DNA of 32,628 bases from an uncultured Rhodanobacteraceae bacterium (lineage in GTDB: Bacteria; Pseudomonadota; Gammaproteobacteria; Xanthomonadales; SZUA-5), in contig CALEZI010000163.1 in NCBI GenBank assembly GCA_937928755.1, positions 1 to 32,628 on the forward strand. Direction: 5' to 3'. Positions 1 through 9,521 of the stretch are shown here, piece after piece. Under the pieces are notes generated by a model. It was not told the origin of the DNA and ran no database searches. It worked only from the letters and a program-made list of their open reading frames with translations. Every line of letters begins with the position of its first letter. The first letter of the stretch is position 1. A program made the translations under genes and the position numbers.

Positions 1-86
1 GCAAAGGACGCAAAGCCGCAAAGGGAGCAGGCGGTAGTGTCTCAGACACTACCGAGCACGCCGTGCGCTTGTTCGCGTATCGAAGC

Positions 87-140
87 TGTGGGAGCGGGTT
101 TATCCCGCGAAAGTGCTCGCGGAGTGAATCCGCTCCCACA
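87..140. repeat. REP-A inverted pair, copy 1
   Basis: This begins TGTGGGAGCGGG and ends CCGCTCCCACA, so two GTGG-headed REP hairpins face each other, as in a bacterial interspersed mosaic element. The inner hairpin is GCGGGTTTATCCCGC. GTGG/GTAG heads followed by a palindrome are the signature of REPs mobilised by RAYT (TnpA_REP) enzymes in Stenotrophomonas and Pseudomonas. No RAYT gene is present in this window. Confidence 0.85.
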
Positions 141-350
141 TGAAAATCGGGACCTTGCGGACGTTCGGCGAGCGTAGTGGTCGCTCGTGGTCGTGCGCCT
201 GTTCGCGCATCAAACGGGCGGCGACAATGCGGACTGCCTTTTGTCCGCAAAGGACGCAAAGGATGCAAAGGACGCAAAGCCGCAAAGGGAGCAGGCGGTA
301 GTGTCTCAGACACTACCGAGCAGGCCGTGCGCTTGTTCGCGTATCGAAGC

Positions 351-404
351 TGTGGGAGCGGGTTTATCCCGCGAAAGCGCTCGCGGAGTAAATCCGCTCC
401 CACA
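351..404. repeat. REP-A inverted pair, copy 2
   Basis: This is the same facing pair of GTGGGAGCGGG hairpins as at 87-140, with only a few substitutions, inside the second tandem unit. Confidence 0.85.
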
Positions 405-566
405 TGAAAATCAGGACCTTGCGGACGTTCGGCGAGAGTGTGGTCGCTCGTGGTGGTGCGCCTGTTCGCGCATCAAACGAGCGGCGACAATGCGGACTGC
501 CTTTTGTCCGCAAAGGACGCAAGGCCGCAAAGGGAGCAGGCCGTGCGCTTGTTCGCGTATCGAAGC

Positions 567-620
567 TGTGGGAGCGGGTTTATCCCGCGAAAGCGCTCGC
601 GGAGTAAATCCGCTCCCACA
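567..620. repeat. REP-A inverted pair, copy 3
   Basis: This is the third facing pair of GTGGGAGCGGG hairpins. It matches copy 2 across its length and sits in the shortened third tandem unit. Confidence 0.85.
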
Positions 621-716
621 TGAGAATCAGGACCTTGCGGACGTTCGGCGAGAGTAGTGGTCGCTCGTGGTGGTGCGCCTGTTCGCGCATCAAACGGGCG
701 GCGACAATGCGGACTG

Positions 717-807
717 CCTTTTGTCCGCAAAGGACGCAAAGAGAGCCAAGAACCAGGGTGTTGATGTTCTGCTGGCTTTGCTTTCCTTTGCGTCCTTTGC
801 GGAAAAG
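717..807. repeat. CGCAAAGGA nonamer element with inverted ends, short form
   Basis: The left end is TTTTGTCCGCAAAGGACG followed by CAAAG. The right end (781-807) is its inverse, CTTTGCGTCCTTTGCGGA. About 40 bp of unrelated sequence lies between them. The ends have a 9-base period (CGCAAAGGA). The same end pair bounds longer elements at 9074-9472, 27420-27665 and 30414-30606. Confidence 0.75.
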
Positions 808-884
808 CTCTTCTTTCAGATACTTGCGTTATGTTTGGCGAGAGTAGGCGTCGCCCGCGAGGCCTCAGGCATCGCGGGCTCTTG

Positions 885-901
885 TCACTCGCCACTCACC
901 G
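885..901. repeat. Two-unit 7-base-period array at a gene 3' end
   Basis: Read on the minus strand, the sequence just after the stop codon of the 904-2643 gene is GGTGAGT then GGCGAGT. It is a short, degenerate member of the 7-base family that recurs in other spacers here. Confidence 0.45.
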
Positions 902-903
902 CA

Positions 904-2643
904 TCACTGCGATTCGAGCGGATACACCTTCACTTCGACGCGGCGGTTCTTGGCGTGGTTGTCGGGATCGCTGACATCGGCCGGTCGTGCCCAGCCGGCG
1001 CCCTGGGCGGAGAACTGGTTCGGGTCCATGGTCGGGAACTTGCGCAGCAGTTCCTGCTTGACTGAATTGGCGCGGTTGCTGCTCAGTTCGCGCACTGCCG
1101 AATCCGGCACCTGGCCCTTCATCGAACCATCGGTGTGGCCCTCGATGACGATGCGCGCTGCGCCGTAGCTGCCGGCGAGCTTGCCGATTTCTTCCAGCAC
1201 GAAGTCGACATTCGGGTCGTACAGTTCTTCCACCGCCTTGCCGTTCTTGTCCTTGGTGACCTTCTTGAACAGGTCCCAGGAGTTCGGGAAGAAGTGGATC
1301 ACCACCGTCTTGGTCAGGATTTCCGGGCTTTCCGACTGGATGGCGCTGGCGCTCATCGGCGCAAAGTTGATGCCATAGGTCGATTTCTGGTTGGCGTACT
1401 TCGGCTCGGCATTGAGCTTCTGCAACACGCTGAAATCGACCAGTTGGTCGAAGCTCACGCGCGAGGTGACCGCTCCGATCTTGCGGTACATCACGTAGGC
1501 GGTATTGAAGGTGCGCTCGAAATTGGTCGGGTTGTTGCGATTGAGGAAAAACTCGCGATTTTCGGCGTAGTTGGTCCAGTGCGCATCCGGCAACATCGCC
1601 AGTGCCTCGGAGGCGGGCAGCGCGTAGCCTTCGGCCATCCACGTCGCCACTTGCTGCTTGGCTTCCTGCTCGTCGAGTGCGACCATTGAGTCGAAGATGC
1701 CGCGCACCAGACCTTCCATGATGTCCGGATGGTCCTTGGCGAAGTCCGCGCGCGCAAACCAGACGTCAGCGATCAGTTTGTTCGCGGTGGCGGTCGACAC
1801 CAGCAGCTTGTTGCCCTTGACGTCCGACAGGTTGTAGATGTCCGGCGCCCAACTGACCACGCCGGCGATCTTCTTGTCGGCATTGAACGCGGCCGCAGCT
1901 TCGAAGGCGGTGTTGGTGAAGCGGAAGTCGACCTCCGCCGGCTCGACGCCCGAGTTGATCAAGGTGTTCAGCGCGAAGAAGTGGCTGGGGCTGTTCTGCG
2001 CCAGCACCACGGTCTTGCCGCGCAGGTCCGATGCAGTCTTGATCGCGTCGCGCACGACGATGCCGTCGCCACCGTTCGACCAGTCGATCTGCTGGTAGAT
2101 GCGCGGCATCACGCGGCTGTCTTTCTGCAGGCTTTCCAGCAACAGCGGCAACATGTCCACCGTTGCCCAGCCGATATGCACATCGCCGGCGGCGTAGGCG
2201 TCGCGCATCGCGACCGGGTCGTCGATCAGCACCAGTTCGACCTTGAACGGCTGGCCGCCGGGGGACATCCAGGTCTTGCCCGGCTTGAATCCACCATTGG
2301 CGTGCACGATCGGCGCCCAGCCCGCCCAGACGTTGATGGCGAAGCGCACCGTGCGCGCATCCATCGCCTTGTAATTGGAGACGCCCTTGACGTCCGGCAG
2401 TTTCTGGCTCGGGACGTAAGCATATTCCTTGACCGTGGTGATGCCGGCGGCGTCCGGCGCTTCGGCGCCGCCATCGGACGGCGGGGGCTGGTCGCCGCCG
2501 CTGGCGGATTGCTGACCGGCATCGATGGTCACCGGGGGAGCGTCGCCGCCCGGTGTCTTCAGTCGATACAGGCCGTAGCCCACCAGCGAGAGAATCACCA
2601 GCAGCACGACAAAATAAAAACCTGGTTTGGGTTGGCCGTTCAT
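904..2643 (-). CDS. Membrane-anchored solute-binding protein/OmpA fusion
   Basis: The product (579 aa) probably senses or binds a ligand in the periplasm while attached to both the inner membrane and the cell wall. An N-terminal membrane helix (about residues 8-27, PGFYFVVLLVILSLVGYGLY) is followed by a Pro/Gly/Ser-rich linker. A periplasmic binding domain of the NMT1/THI5-like or phosphate ABC type covers about 95-420, including VRFAINVWAGWAP and GDVHIGWATVDMLPLL. The C-terminal OmpA-like peptidoglycan-binding domain (about 455-579) carries IVIEGHTDGS, SSNRANSVKQELL and NRRVEVKVYP. The frame stays open upstream to 2757, but the extension is Arg-rich and the helix starts at the ATG at 2643. 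It is the last gene of the parA-pspA unit, 64 bp after pspA. No ABC permease or ATPase is nearby, so a purely transport role is unlikely. The ligand is unknown. Confidence 0.88.
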   Translation of the reverse strand: MNGQPKPGFYFVVLLVILSLVGYGLYRLKTPGGDAPPVTIDAGQQSASGGDQPPPSDGGAEAPDAAGITTVKEYAYVPSQKLPDVKGVSNYKAMDARTVRFAINVWAGWAPIVHANGGFKPGKTWMSPGGQPFKVELVLIDDPVAMRDAYAAGDVHIGWATVDMLPLLLESLQKDSRVMPRIYQQIDWSNGGDGIVVRDAIKTASDLRGKTVVLAQNSPSHFFALNTLINSGVEPAEVDFRFTNTAFEAAAAFNADKKIAGVVSWAPDIYNLSDVKGNKLLVSTATANKLIADVWFARADFAKDHPDIMEGLVRGIFDSMVALDEQEAKQQVATWMAEGYALPASEALAMLPDAHWTNYAENREFFLNRNNPTNFERTFNTAYVMYRKIGAVTSRVSFDQLVDFSVLQKLNAEPKYANQKSTYGINFAPMSASAIQSESPEILTKTVVIHFFPNSWDLFKKVTKDKNGKAVEELYDPNVDFVLEEIGKLAGSYGAARIVIEGHTDGSMKGQVPDSAVRELSSNRANSVKQELLRKFPTMDPNQFSAQGAGWARPADVSDPDNHAKNRRVEVKVYPLESQ

Positions 2644-2660
2644 GGGTACCCCGGCGAAAA

Positions 2661-2688
2661 GTTGATAGTGAAAAGTGAAAGGTGAGCG
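2661..2688. repeat. Four-unit 7-base-period array
   Basis: Four 7-base units occupy most of the 64-bp spacer between pspA and the SBP/OmpA gene. The second and third are GTGAAAA and GTGAAAG. I see no inverted partner here, unlike the other members of this family. Confidence 0.6.
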
Positions 2689-2707
2689 GACCGGTGTGCA
2701 GATCGTG

Positions 2708-3445
2708 TCAATTCGGCTGCGCGGGGCCGAGCTCCTTCTGCGCCGGCGGCGTCGCAACGGTTTCGGGGGTGACGATGCCCATGTCCATTTCCATGCGCTT
2801 GAGCGCGTCCTCGGCCATGAACTTCTCCATGTTCTGCTCGGCCTCGATTTCGGCGACGCCGCGACTGGAAAGGTCGGCGGCGACGCGCACGGCGCCGCGG
2901 TTCTTGTCGATGCGCTCCTGCACTACCTGCTCCAGTTGCCCGAAGTCGGTCGTGACATTGAAGTTGAAGCTCTCGGAGAGCTTGGCGACTTCAGCTTCGG
3001 CCTCGCTCATCTTGATCTCGGCGTCGTACTTCTGGATCTTGGCGCGCACCTCGCCGAGCTTCTTGGTGGCGTGCTGGATCTTCGCCAGGTTGTTGTTGTA
3101 CGAGGCCTCGTGCATGCCCAGTTGTTCCTGGTTGGCCGCCAGGTCCTTTTTCGCCTTCTCCATCTCCAGCGCGAACTTGGCTGCGGTGGCGCGATCGCCG
3201 GCCTTCAGATAGGCCTTGGCTTGCGCTTCCAGTTGGGCGACGTGGCGCTCGCCTTCCTTGACCTGGCGCGACACCCGTTCGACCAGGCCGCGGTACTGCT
3301 CCAGCCCCACGCGACCAGACTTCAGCTCTTCGACCGACTTGTCGTACTCGTACTGCATCTGCGCAATCGGATCGGCTTCCCAGAAGAAATTCGCAAGCTT
3401 GTTCAACTGCGCGCGCAGAGCGGAAAAGAACTTTTGGAAGATCAT
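2708..3445 (-). CDS. pspA: PspA/IM30 family membrane-stress protein
   Basis: This 245-aa protein belongs to the PspA/IM30/Vipp1 group, bacterial ESCRT-III relatives that polymerise on the inner membrane and help preserve its integrity under stress. The start MIFQKFFSALRAQLNKLANF is a typical amphipathic helix, followed by long charged helices with heptad-like Ala/Glu/Lys spacing to about residue 225 and a Pro-rich tail. The ATG at 3445 is chosen because it has AGGAG eight bases upstream; an open extension to 3532 has no family similarity. The gene lies between a ParA-type ATPase and a SBP/OmpA fusion on the same strand. The usual partners pspB, pspC and pspF are absent from this window, so its input signal probably differs from the E. 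coli Psp system. Confidence 0.92.
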   Translation of the reverse strand: MIFQKFFSALRAQLNKLANFFWEADPIAQMQYEYDKSVEELKSGRVGLEQYRGLVERVSRQVKEGERHVAQLEAQAKAYLKAGDRATAAKFALEMEKAKKDLAANQEQLGMHEASYNNNLAKIQHATKKLGEVRAKIQKYDAEIKMSEAEAEVAKLSESFNFNVTTDFGQLEQVVQERIDKNRGAVRVAADLSSRGVAEIEAEQNMEKFMAEDALKRMEMDMGIVTPETVATPPAQKELGPAQPN

Positions 3446-3487
3446 GTGGCGGGCTCCTGGGTGCGACGAACAAAGTAGTTGATGAGC

Positions 3488-3600
3488 GGCACGAGGCGCG
3501 GGGCACGGAACAAGCGCCTGACGATGAACCACCGGGGCCGTTCTCGGTCCAGGTCCGGTTCTACGTGTTTCCGGTGCCCCGTGCCCCGTTTCCAGCGCCC
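3488..3600. repeat. Facing pair of 7-base-period arrays between parA and pspA
   Basis: The left arm (3488-3508) has units GGCACGA, GGCGCGG and GGCACGG. The right arm (about 3565-3600) is pyrimidine-rich with the same period. CGGGGCACGG (3499-3508) is perfectly inverted as CCGTGCCCCG (3579-3588), so a transcript could fold here. The pair fills most of the 186-bp spacer, and no other gene is visible in that spacer. Confidence 0.65.
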
Positions 3601-3631
3601 CTTTTCGAGGACAAGCATAACTCCAGCGCGA

Positions 3632-4408
3632 TCAGCGCTTTTTCTTGTCCAGCAGATCGTAGAGCGCGCGGTACTCCTGCGCGACCTTGTGCGACGGTTC
3701 CAGGTAAACCAGTGGCCTGGCGGCCTCGTGGCTTTCCTTGATCTTGATGCTGGTCGAAATGTATTGCGGCAGTACCGGCAGCTTCTCCGCGATCAGTTCC
3801 TCGACCACCCGCGTCGGCAGGTTCGATCGCGCGTTGAACTGGTTGACGACGATGCCCTCGATCTTCAGCTTCTTGTTGTGATCGGCCTTGATTTCGTCGA
3901 CGTTCTCGAGCAGCCGATACAGGGCCTGGCGCGAGAAATCGTCGCAATCGAAGGGGATCAGGCAGCGGTCGGCGGCGATCAGTGCCGACAGGGTGTAGAA
4001 GTTAAGTGCCGGCGGCGTGTCGATGAAGATCTGCGAGAACTCCTTGCGCAGCTTCGTCAGCATCTCGCCGAGCTTGTAGATCTTGAGCTTGGTCTCGAGC
4101 TTGGTCTGCAGATCCGACAGGCGGGTGTCGGCAGTGATCACGGCCAGATTCTCGAATGGCGTCGGCGTCACGTATTCGGCCGGATCGCGGGTGCGCAGGC
4201 GGTACGACAGCGTTTCCTCGAAAAAGTCCGCGGCCCCGAGTTCAGCGGTCTCGACCGTGTCGCCGAGCACATAACGCGACGAATTGCCCTGCGCGTCGAG
4301 ATCGACGATCAGCGTGCGCTGGCCCTGGCTGGCCGCGACAGCCGCCAGATTGCAGACAATGGTGGACTTGCCGACACCACCCTTCTGATTGAATACAACA
4401 CGGATCAT
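3632..4408 (-). CDS. ParA/MinD-family ATPase
   Basis: This 258-aa protein is a ParA-type P-loop ATPase. It has a deviant Walker A motif KGGVGKST (residues 9-16), DLDAQGN (36-42) and a Walker B-like IFIDTPP (127-133). Members of the family dimerise on ATP and position cargo on the nucleoid or membrane. The ATG at 4408 has GAGG eight bases upstream. It is the first gene of a minus-strand unit with pspA and a SBP/OmpA fusion. There is no adjacent parB, no parS-like cluster and no plasmid replication gene. I therefore infer a chromosomal orphan ParA that may position the PspA assembly, not a DNA-segregation ParA; that role is a guess from context. Confidence 0.9.
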   Translation of the reverse strand: MIRVVFNQKGGVGKSTIVCNLAAVAASQGQRTLIVDLDAQGNSSRYVLGDTVETAELGAADFFEETLSYRLRTRDPAEYVTPTPFENLAVITADTRLSDLQTKLETKLKIYKLGEMLTKLRKEFSQIFIDTPPALNFYTLSALIAADRCLIPFDCDDFSRQALYRLLENVDEIKADHNKKLKIEGIVVNQFNARSNLPTRVVEELIAEKLPVLPQYISTSIKIKESHEAARPLVYLEPSHKVAQEYRALYDLLDKKKR

Positions 4409-4494
4409 CCTGGAAGCCTCAGTTGAACGGAATCGAACGCGCGGTCATCGGTTTCCAGAATCGTGCATTCACCTGTGACGCAGCGGAACCCCGG

Positions 4495-4523
4495 AGTATA
4501 GAACCGTAATCGGAAAGCGAGCT
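4495..4523 (-). promoter_or_regulatory. Possible promoter of the parA-pspA unit
   Basis: On the minus strand, TATACT (4495-4500) resembles a sigma-70 -10 box and lies about 87 bp upstream of the parA start. The -35 region 16-17 bp further upstream (around TCGCTT) matches poorly. The site is in the 216-bp spacer between the divergent parA and lipoprotein genes, where promoters for both are expected. Confidence 0.3.
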
Positions 4524-4624
4524 TGTGGGCAAGTCCTGCAATCGGGCAAGCGATCTCGCGCGATTCAGTGCATCTTTAGCGGCGGGGCGATAGGCTCACA
4601 ACAACCGGTGGGTGGGAGCGCGCA

Positions 4625-5383
4625 ATGAATCGATGGCTGTGGATGGCCACAACAATGTTTCTCGCCGGCTGCGCCAACCCTGGCTATCGTTATGCCGACG
4701 ATGGCTACTGGACCTCGTCGCGCAACACATCGACCGTGGTCGTCTCGATGGGCTGGGGTGGCTGCGGCGGTTGGGGTACTGCCTTCGGCGCACCGTTCCA
4801 TGTTTACGGCCATGGCCATGCCTATGGCTACGCATACGGCCCTGGCTATCCATTTGGCCACGGTTGGGGAGCGTGCGGCCTGGGCTTCGGCGGTTGGTAT
4901 GGAGCGGGCCTGGGCTACTGGCGCAATCCTTACTGGCCTTACCCCTGGTATCTGGCGCCCCACGACAACCGGCCGTTGACCGCCGGCGAGCGTGCCCGGC
5001 AGATCGCCAGATACCCGGCCGAGGCGCTGGGCGCATCCTCGAACTATGACGATCTGGCGCCGGCACGGCGGCGCGACATCGGTGGCGGCGACCGAAGCTG
5101 GACTTCGAGTGGCCGATCCAATGCGCCGATTCTGATGCCTTCGCCGCAGCGCGGGATCGGCTCCGGCATGCGCGGTTCGGTGCCGGGTGCGTATCCGTCA
5201 TCGTCGCCGGGTCTGGGCGCCGGACGCTTCAACAGCGGCCCGGGATTGTCCGGTGCTTCGCGGCCATCGCCCGATCAGCGTTCGATGACATCTCCGCGCT
5301 CGGTCACCTTTCCCGCTCCGGCGCCACGCAGTGCAGCCAGCGAGGCACGTTCGCTGCCGCGCGCGCGGCGCGACGAGGAATGA
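4625..5383 (+). CDS. Gly/His/Tyr-rich lipoprotein of unknown function
   Basis: This 252-aa predicted lipoprotein starts MNRWLWMATTMFLAGCANPG, with a lipobox LAGC placing the modified cysteine at residue 16. GGGAG lies six bases upstream of the ATG. Residues 40-110 are unusually rich in Gly, Tyr, His and Trp (for example YGHGHAYGYAYGPGYPFGHG). The C-terminal half is basic and rich in Ser, Pro and Arg, and looks disordered. I recognise no known domain. It is divergent from parA, so it could share a regulatory region with the envelope-stress unit, but nothing else links them. Confidence 0.8.
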   Translation: MNRWLWMATTMFLAGCANPGYRYADDGYWTSSRNTSTVVVSMGWGGCGGWGTAFGAPFHVYGHGHAYGYAYGPGYPFGHGWGACGLGFGGWYGAGLGYWRNPYWPYPWYLAPHDNRPLTAGERARQIARYPAEALGASSNYDDLAPARRRDIGGGDRSWTSSGRSNAPILMPSPQRGIGSGMRGSVPGAYPSSSPGLGAGRFNSGPGLSGASRPSPDQRSMTSPRSVTFPAPAPRSAASEARSLPRARRDEE

Positions 5384-5888
5384 TGGAAATCTGAACGTCG
5401 CGCAGGAACGCCTAGCTTCCGTCTAGTCACAAAAGGTGACAGGCGTCACAATGTGCCATCCTGCCGCGGGCTATTTTCCAGCCTGCGTCGGTTCCATGGC
5501 TTCGACGCCTGGCACGCGTTCATCCGGATTCCCCCTGTTCCAGTTGGACGCCGGGCGTCGGGGCCGCCCAAAAAAACGGCCGCCAGTGCTTGCGCAACTG
5601 GCGGCCGGGACTCCCCCCAACGAATGCAAGCGGAAGCATGAAGCGGGCCAGGAAGTTCCTGGTGCGGATTGTTGGGGTCGGTGATGGAAACGGCAAAGGC
5701 GCAGAGCTGTTGCGCGGTTGCTGAGTTGAACGGTCGCCAAGCTGTCGATCGCGGGCGTCGGCTTCGGCAGGAGCTTCCTGACCCAGCAACCGGCTTTGGC
5801 TGCAATCGACACCCACACCCACCACCTGCGCTCGCCTGCGCACGTCACGGCGTTAGCATTGCGACCCTGCCTTATCCAAGCGCGCAAC
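5384..5888. other. 505-bp spacer with an inverted site and an orphan terminator
   Basis: I see no convincing protein gene here; short frames on both strands have no recognisable domains. It contains a perfect inverted repeat GTCACAAAAGGTGAC (5426-5440) with another GTCAC at 5445, which could be an operator. At 5570-5607 there is a strong minus-strand terminator. The last part before 5889 is the leader of mnmG, in which I see no strong ribosome-binding site. Confidence 0.5.
5570..5607 (-). terminator. Strong intrinsic terminator with no gene in front of it
   Basis: CGGCCGCCAGT (5577-5587) pairs perfectly with ACTGGCGGCCG (5597-5607) across a 9-base loop. On the minus strand the stem is followed by seven T. 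That is a textbook Rho-independent terminator for leftward transcription, yet no leftward gene ends here. It may terminate a small RNA arising between about 5610 and 5890. Confidence 0.75.
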
Positions 5889-7791
<1,903 letters not shown>

Positions 7792-7802
<11 letters not shown>

Positions 7803-8071
7803 GGTTGCGCGCTCTGGCTCTGGCGTTTGGTGGGGCCAGACTTGTCTGGACGCTCCTGCTGATCTTGATGGAAAGGCGTCCAGACAAGTCTGGACCTGCC
7901 AGATCAACGCTCCGAGCGAGCCTCGCACGCTGAGCAACGCGTGAGCTGAGGCTGCGCGCTCTGGCTCTGGTGTTTTGTGGGTCCAGACTTGTCTGGACGC
8001 TCCTGCTGATCTTGATGGTAAGGCGTCCAGACAAGTCTGGACCTGCCAGAGCAACGCTCCGCGCGGGCCTC
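7792..8071. repeat. 147-bp tandem duplication carrying GTCCAGAC palindromes
   Basis: The unit beginning GCGTGAGCTGAGG at 7792 recurs at 7939 with few changes. Each unit contains two short palindromes facing each other, GTCCAGACTTGTCTGGAC and GTCCAGACAAGTCTGGAC (second unit at 7981-7998 and 8025-8042), separated by 26 bp. The first is slightly degenerate in unit 1 (around 7835). The first nine bases of unit 1 are the last codons of mnmG, so the duplicated block includes the gene's 3' end. The same palindrome pair recurs at 29158-29218. Confidence 0.88.
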
Positions 8072-8081
8072 TCCCGATTCC

Positions 8082-8975
8082 CTACGTCCTGGCCAGAAAC
8101 TCGCCAACCTTGGGCACGATGGTGTCGCGCGCATCCTCGATGACGTAATGGCCGGCGTCGGCGAATGCGATCGCCTCGGCGCGTGGAAAGCGCCTGCACC
8201 ACTCATCGAAGTAGTCGCGGTCGAACACGAAATCGCGCAGGCCCCAGAGGATCAACATCGGCTTGTCGGCGAGCGCCTGCAGTCCTTTTCCGGTGGCAGC
8301 GATGGTCGCGTAAGCCGGATCTGGTTCCGACAGCGGAATATCCTGCACGAAGCGCAGTGTCGCGCGCCGGGCTGCCGGCGTGTCGTACGGCGCGACGTAG
8401 GCGGCGCGCGCCTCGCGACTCAGCGAGCGCACGGTACCCATGTGCGTGGCGCCCACGGCAAAGGCATTGAAGCGTTCCACCAGCATCGCGCCCAGCCGCG
8501 TATTGCGAACCAGGCGCAAGGTGGCTGGCAGTTTCTTGTCGGCGAGCATCGGAAACGCCGCGGTGTTGAACACCACCATGCGCCGCACGCGATCGGGATT
8601 GCGCACCGCCCAGGCGCTGGCAATGGCGCCGCCCCAGTCGTGCACGACCAGGGTAACCAGTCCCGTTGGGACGGTCTTGTCCATGAACGCGCTGAAGTCG
8701 GCAACGCGACTGTCGAGAGTATAGGGGTAGCGCTCGTCGTCCGGCTTGTCGGAGAGGCCCATGCCGATGTGATCCGGCACCAGGCAGCGGTAACGCGACT
8801 TCAGGCTGGCCACCAGATCGCGGTACAACCAGCACCAGCTCGGGTTGCCGTGCACCATGACCACCGGTTCGCCCTGGCCCTCGTCGAGGTAGTGCATCGA
8901 GCGACCTTCGCGCGTGAAATAGCGCGGCGTGAAACCGAGCCCTTCGATCAGGGCCTGGGCTTGAGCATTGGGCAC
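8082..8975 (-). CDS. oleB: OleB-like alpha/beta hydrolase (beta-lactone decarboxylase)
   Basis: This looks like OleB, a haloalkane-dehalogenase-fold enzyme that decarboxylates a cis-beta-lactone to the long-chain olefin in the last step of the Ole pathway. From the GTG at 8975 it is 297 aa. It has the oxyanion motif HGNPSWCW, the nucleophile Asp in VVHDWGGA, a second acid in WGLRDFVFD and the catalytic His in DAGHYVIED. The frame is open to an ATG at 9104, but that 43-residue extension begins inside a CGCAAAGGA repeat (MPSFASFADK) and shows no family similarity. Family resemblance starts near 8975, although no good ribosome-binding site is visible there. oleA lies two genes upstream on the same strand. 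A general haloalkane dehalogenase-like hydrolase is the main alternative. Confidence 0.82.
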   Translation of the reverse strand: MPNAQAQALIEGLGFTPRYFTREGRSMHYLDEGQGEPVVMVHGNPSWCWLYRDLVASLKSRYRCLVPDHIGMGLSDKPDDERYPYTLDSRVADFSAFMDKTVPTGLVTLVVHDWGGAIASAWAVRNPDRVRRMVVFNTAAFPMLADKKLPATLRLVRNTRLGAMLVERFNAFAVGATHMGTVRSLSREARAAYVAPYDTPAARRATLRFVQDIPLSEPDPAYATIAATGKGLQALADKPMLILWGLRDFVFDRDYFDEWCRRFPRAEAIAFADAGHYVIEDARDTIVPKVGEFLART

Positions 8976-9073
8976 GGGGGTCAGGTCAGCGTCAACAAGT
9001 GGGCGCGCAGCATGGCCCAAGATCGCCGAGTTGGAAACCTGTGCCCCGGATGGGCGGACCCTGCGCGGAGACA

Positions 9074-9472
9074 TTTTGTCCGCAAAGGACGCAAAGGAGG
9101 GCATGAACGATCGAAGATCGGCTCGGCGCGCAGTGCCGCACCGGTATTCGCGCTATTTGCTTTCCTCAGGGAACCTCTGATCAAGTCGTCATTGCGAGGA
9201 GCGAAGCGACGCGGCAATCCAGAAATGCTCTGAAAATCAAATGCCTGGATTGCTTCGCTGCGCTCGCAATGACGAGTCGCGGGACTTGTTCAGAGGGTCC
9301 TCAGGGAACCTCTGATCAAGTCGTCATTGCGAGGAGCGAAGCGACGCGGCAATCCAGAACATCTCCAAAATCAAAGTCCTGGATTGCTTCGCAGCGCTCG
9401 CAATGACGCACTTTGGACTTGTTCCGAGGTTTCTTGGCGTTTTTTGCGTTTTTGCGTCCTTTGCGGACAAAA
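9074..9472. repeat. Nonamer-element ends enclosing a tandem hairpin repeat
   Basis: The left end TTTTGTCCGCAAAGGACG (from 9074) and the inverse right end (9441-9472) bracket about 340 bp. Inside, a unit of about 135 bp is duplicated (starts at 9163 and 9298). It carries a long hairpin with arms of type GTCATTGCGAGGAGCGAAGC and its complement, a repeat type seen in many bacterial genomes. No gene is visible between oleB and the gene ending at 9522. Confidence 0.8.
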
Positions 9473-9521
9473 GAACACGCCCGGATCCGCCCCGTGCCTG
9501 ATCATGCGCATGTAGCGGTCC

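Larger units (their letters stand above)
1..741. repeat. Tandem array of about 264-bp composite repeat units
   Basis: There are three consecutive imperfect copies, the first cut by the window edge, plus the start of a fourth. Each unit runs: CGCAAAGGA-type nonamers, a GGTAGTGTC/GACACTACC palindrome with a TCA loop (33-53 and 297-317, missing from the third copy), a GTGGGAGCGGG REP pair, then a conserved stretch ending in a tract of type GCGGACTGCCTTTTGTCCGC. REP starts at 87, 351 and 567 give spacings of 264 and 216 bp. The short third unit lacks the palindrome block. I find no convincing gene in 1-903; open frames here simply translate the repeat. The array lies downstream of the minus-strand gene that ends at 904. 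Confidence 0.9.

Noticed and set aside
1..741. CRISPR-like regular repetition
   Set aside because: The units are about 264 bp and are near copies throughout, with no unique spacers of constant size and no cas genes.
3632..4408. parA as a sign of a plasmid or integrated element
   Set aside because: There is no parB, replication or mobilisation gene, and the gene is organised with pspA among chromosomal housekeeping genes.
5436..5684. Short open frames in the 5384-5888 spacer as genes
   Set aside because: They cross the terminator hairpin, lack ribosome-binding sites and recognisable motifs, and overlap on both strands.
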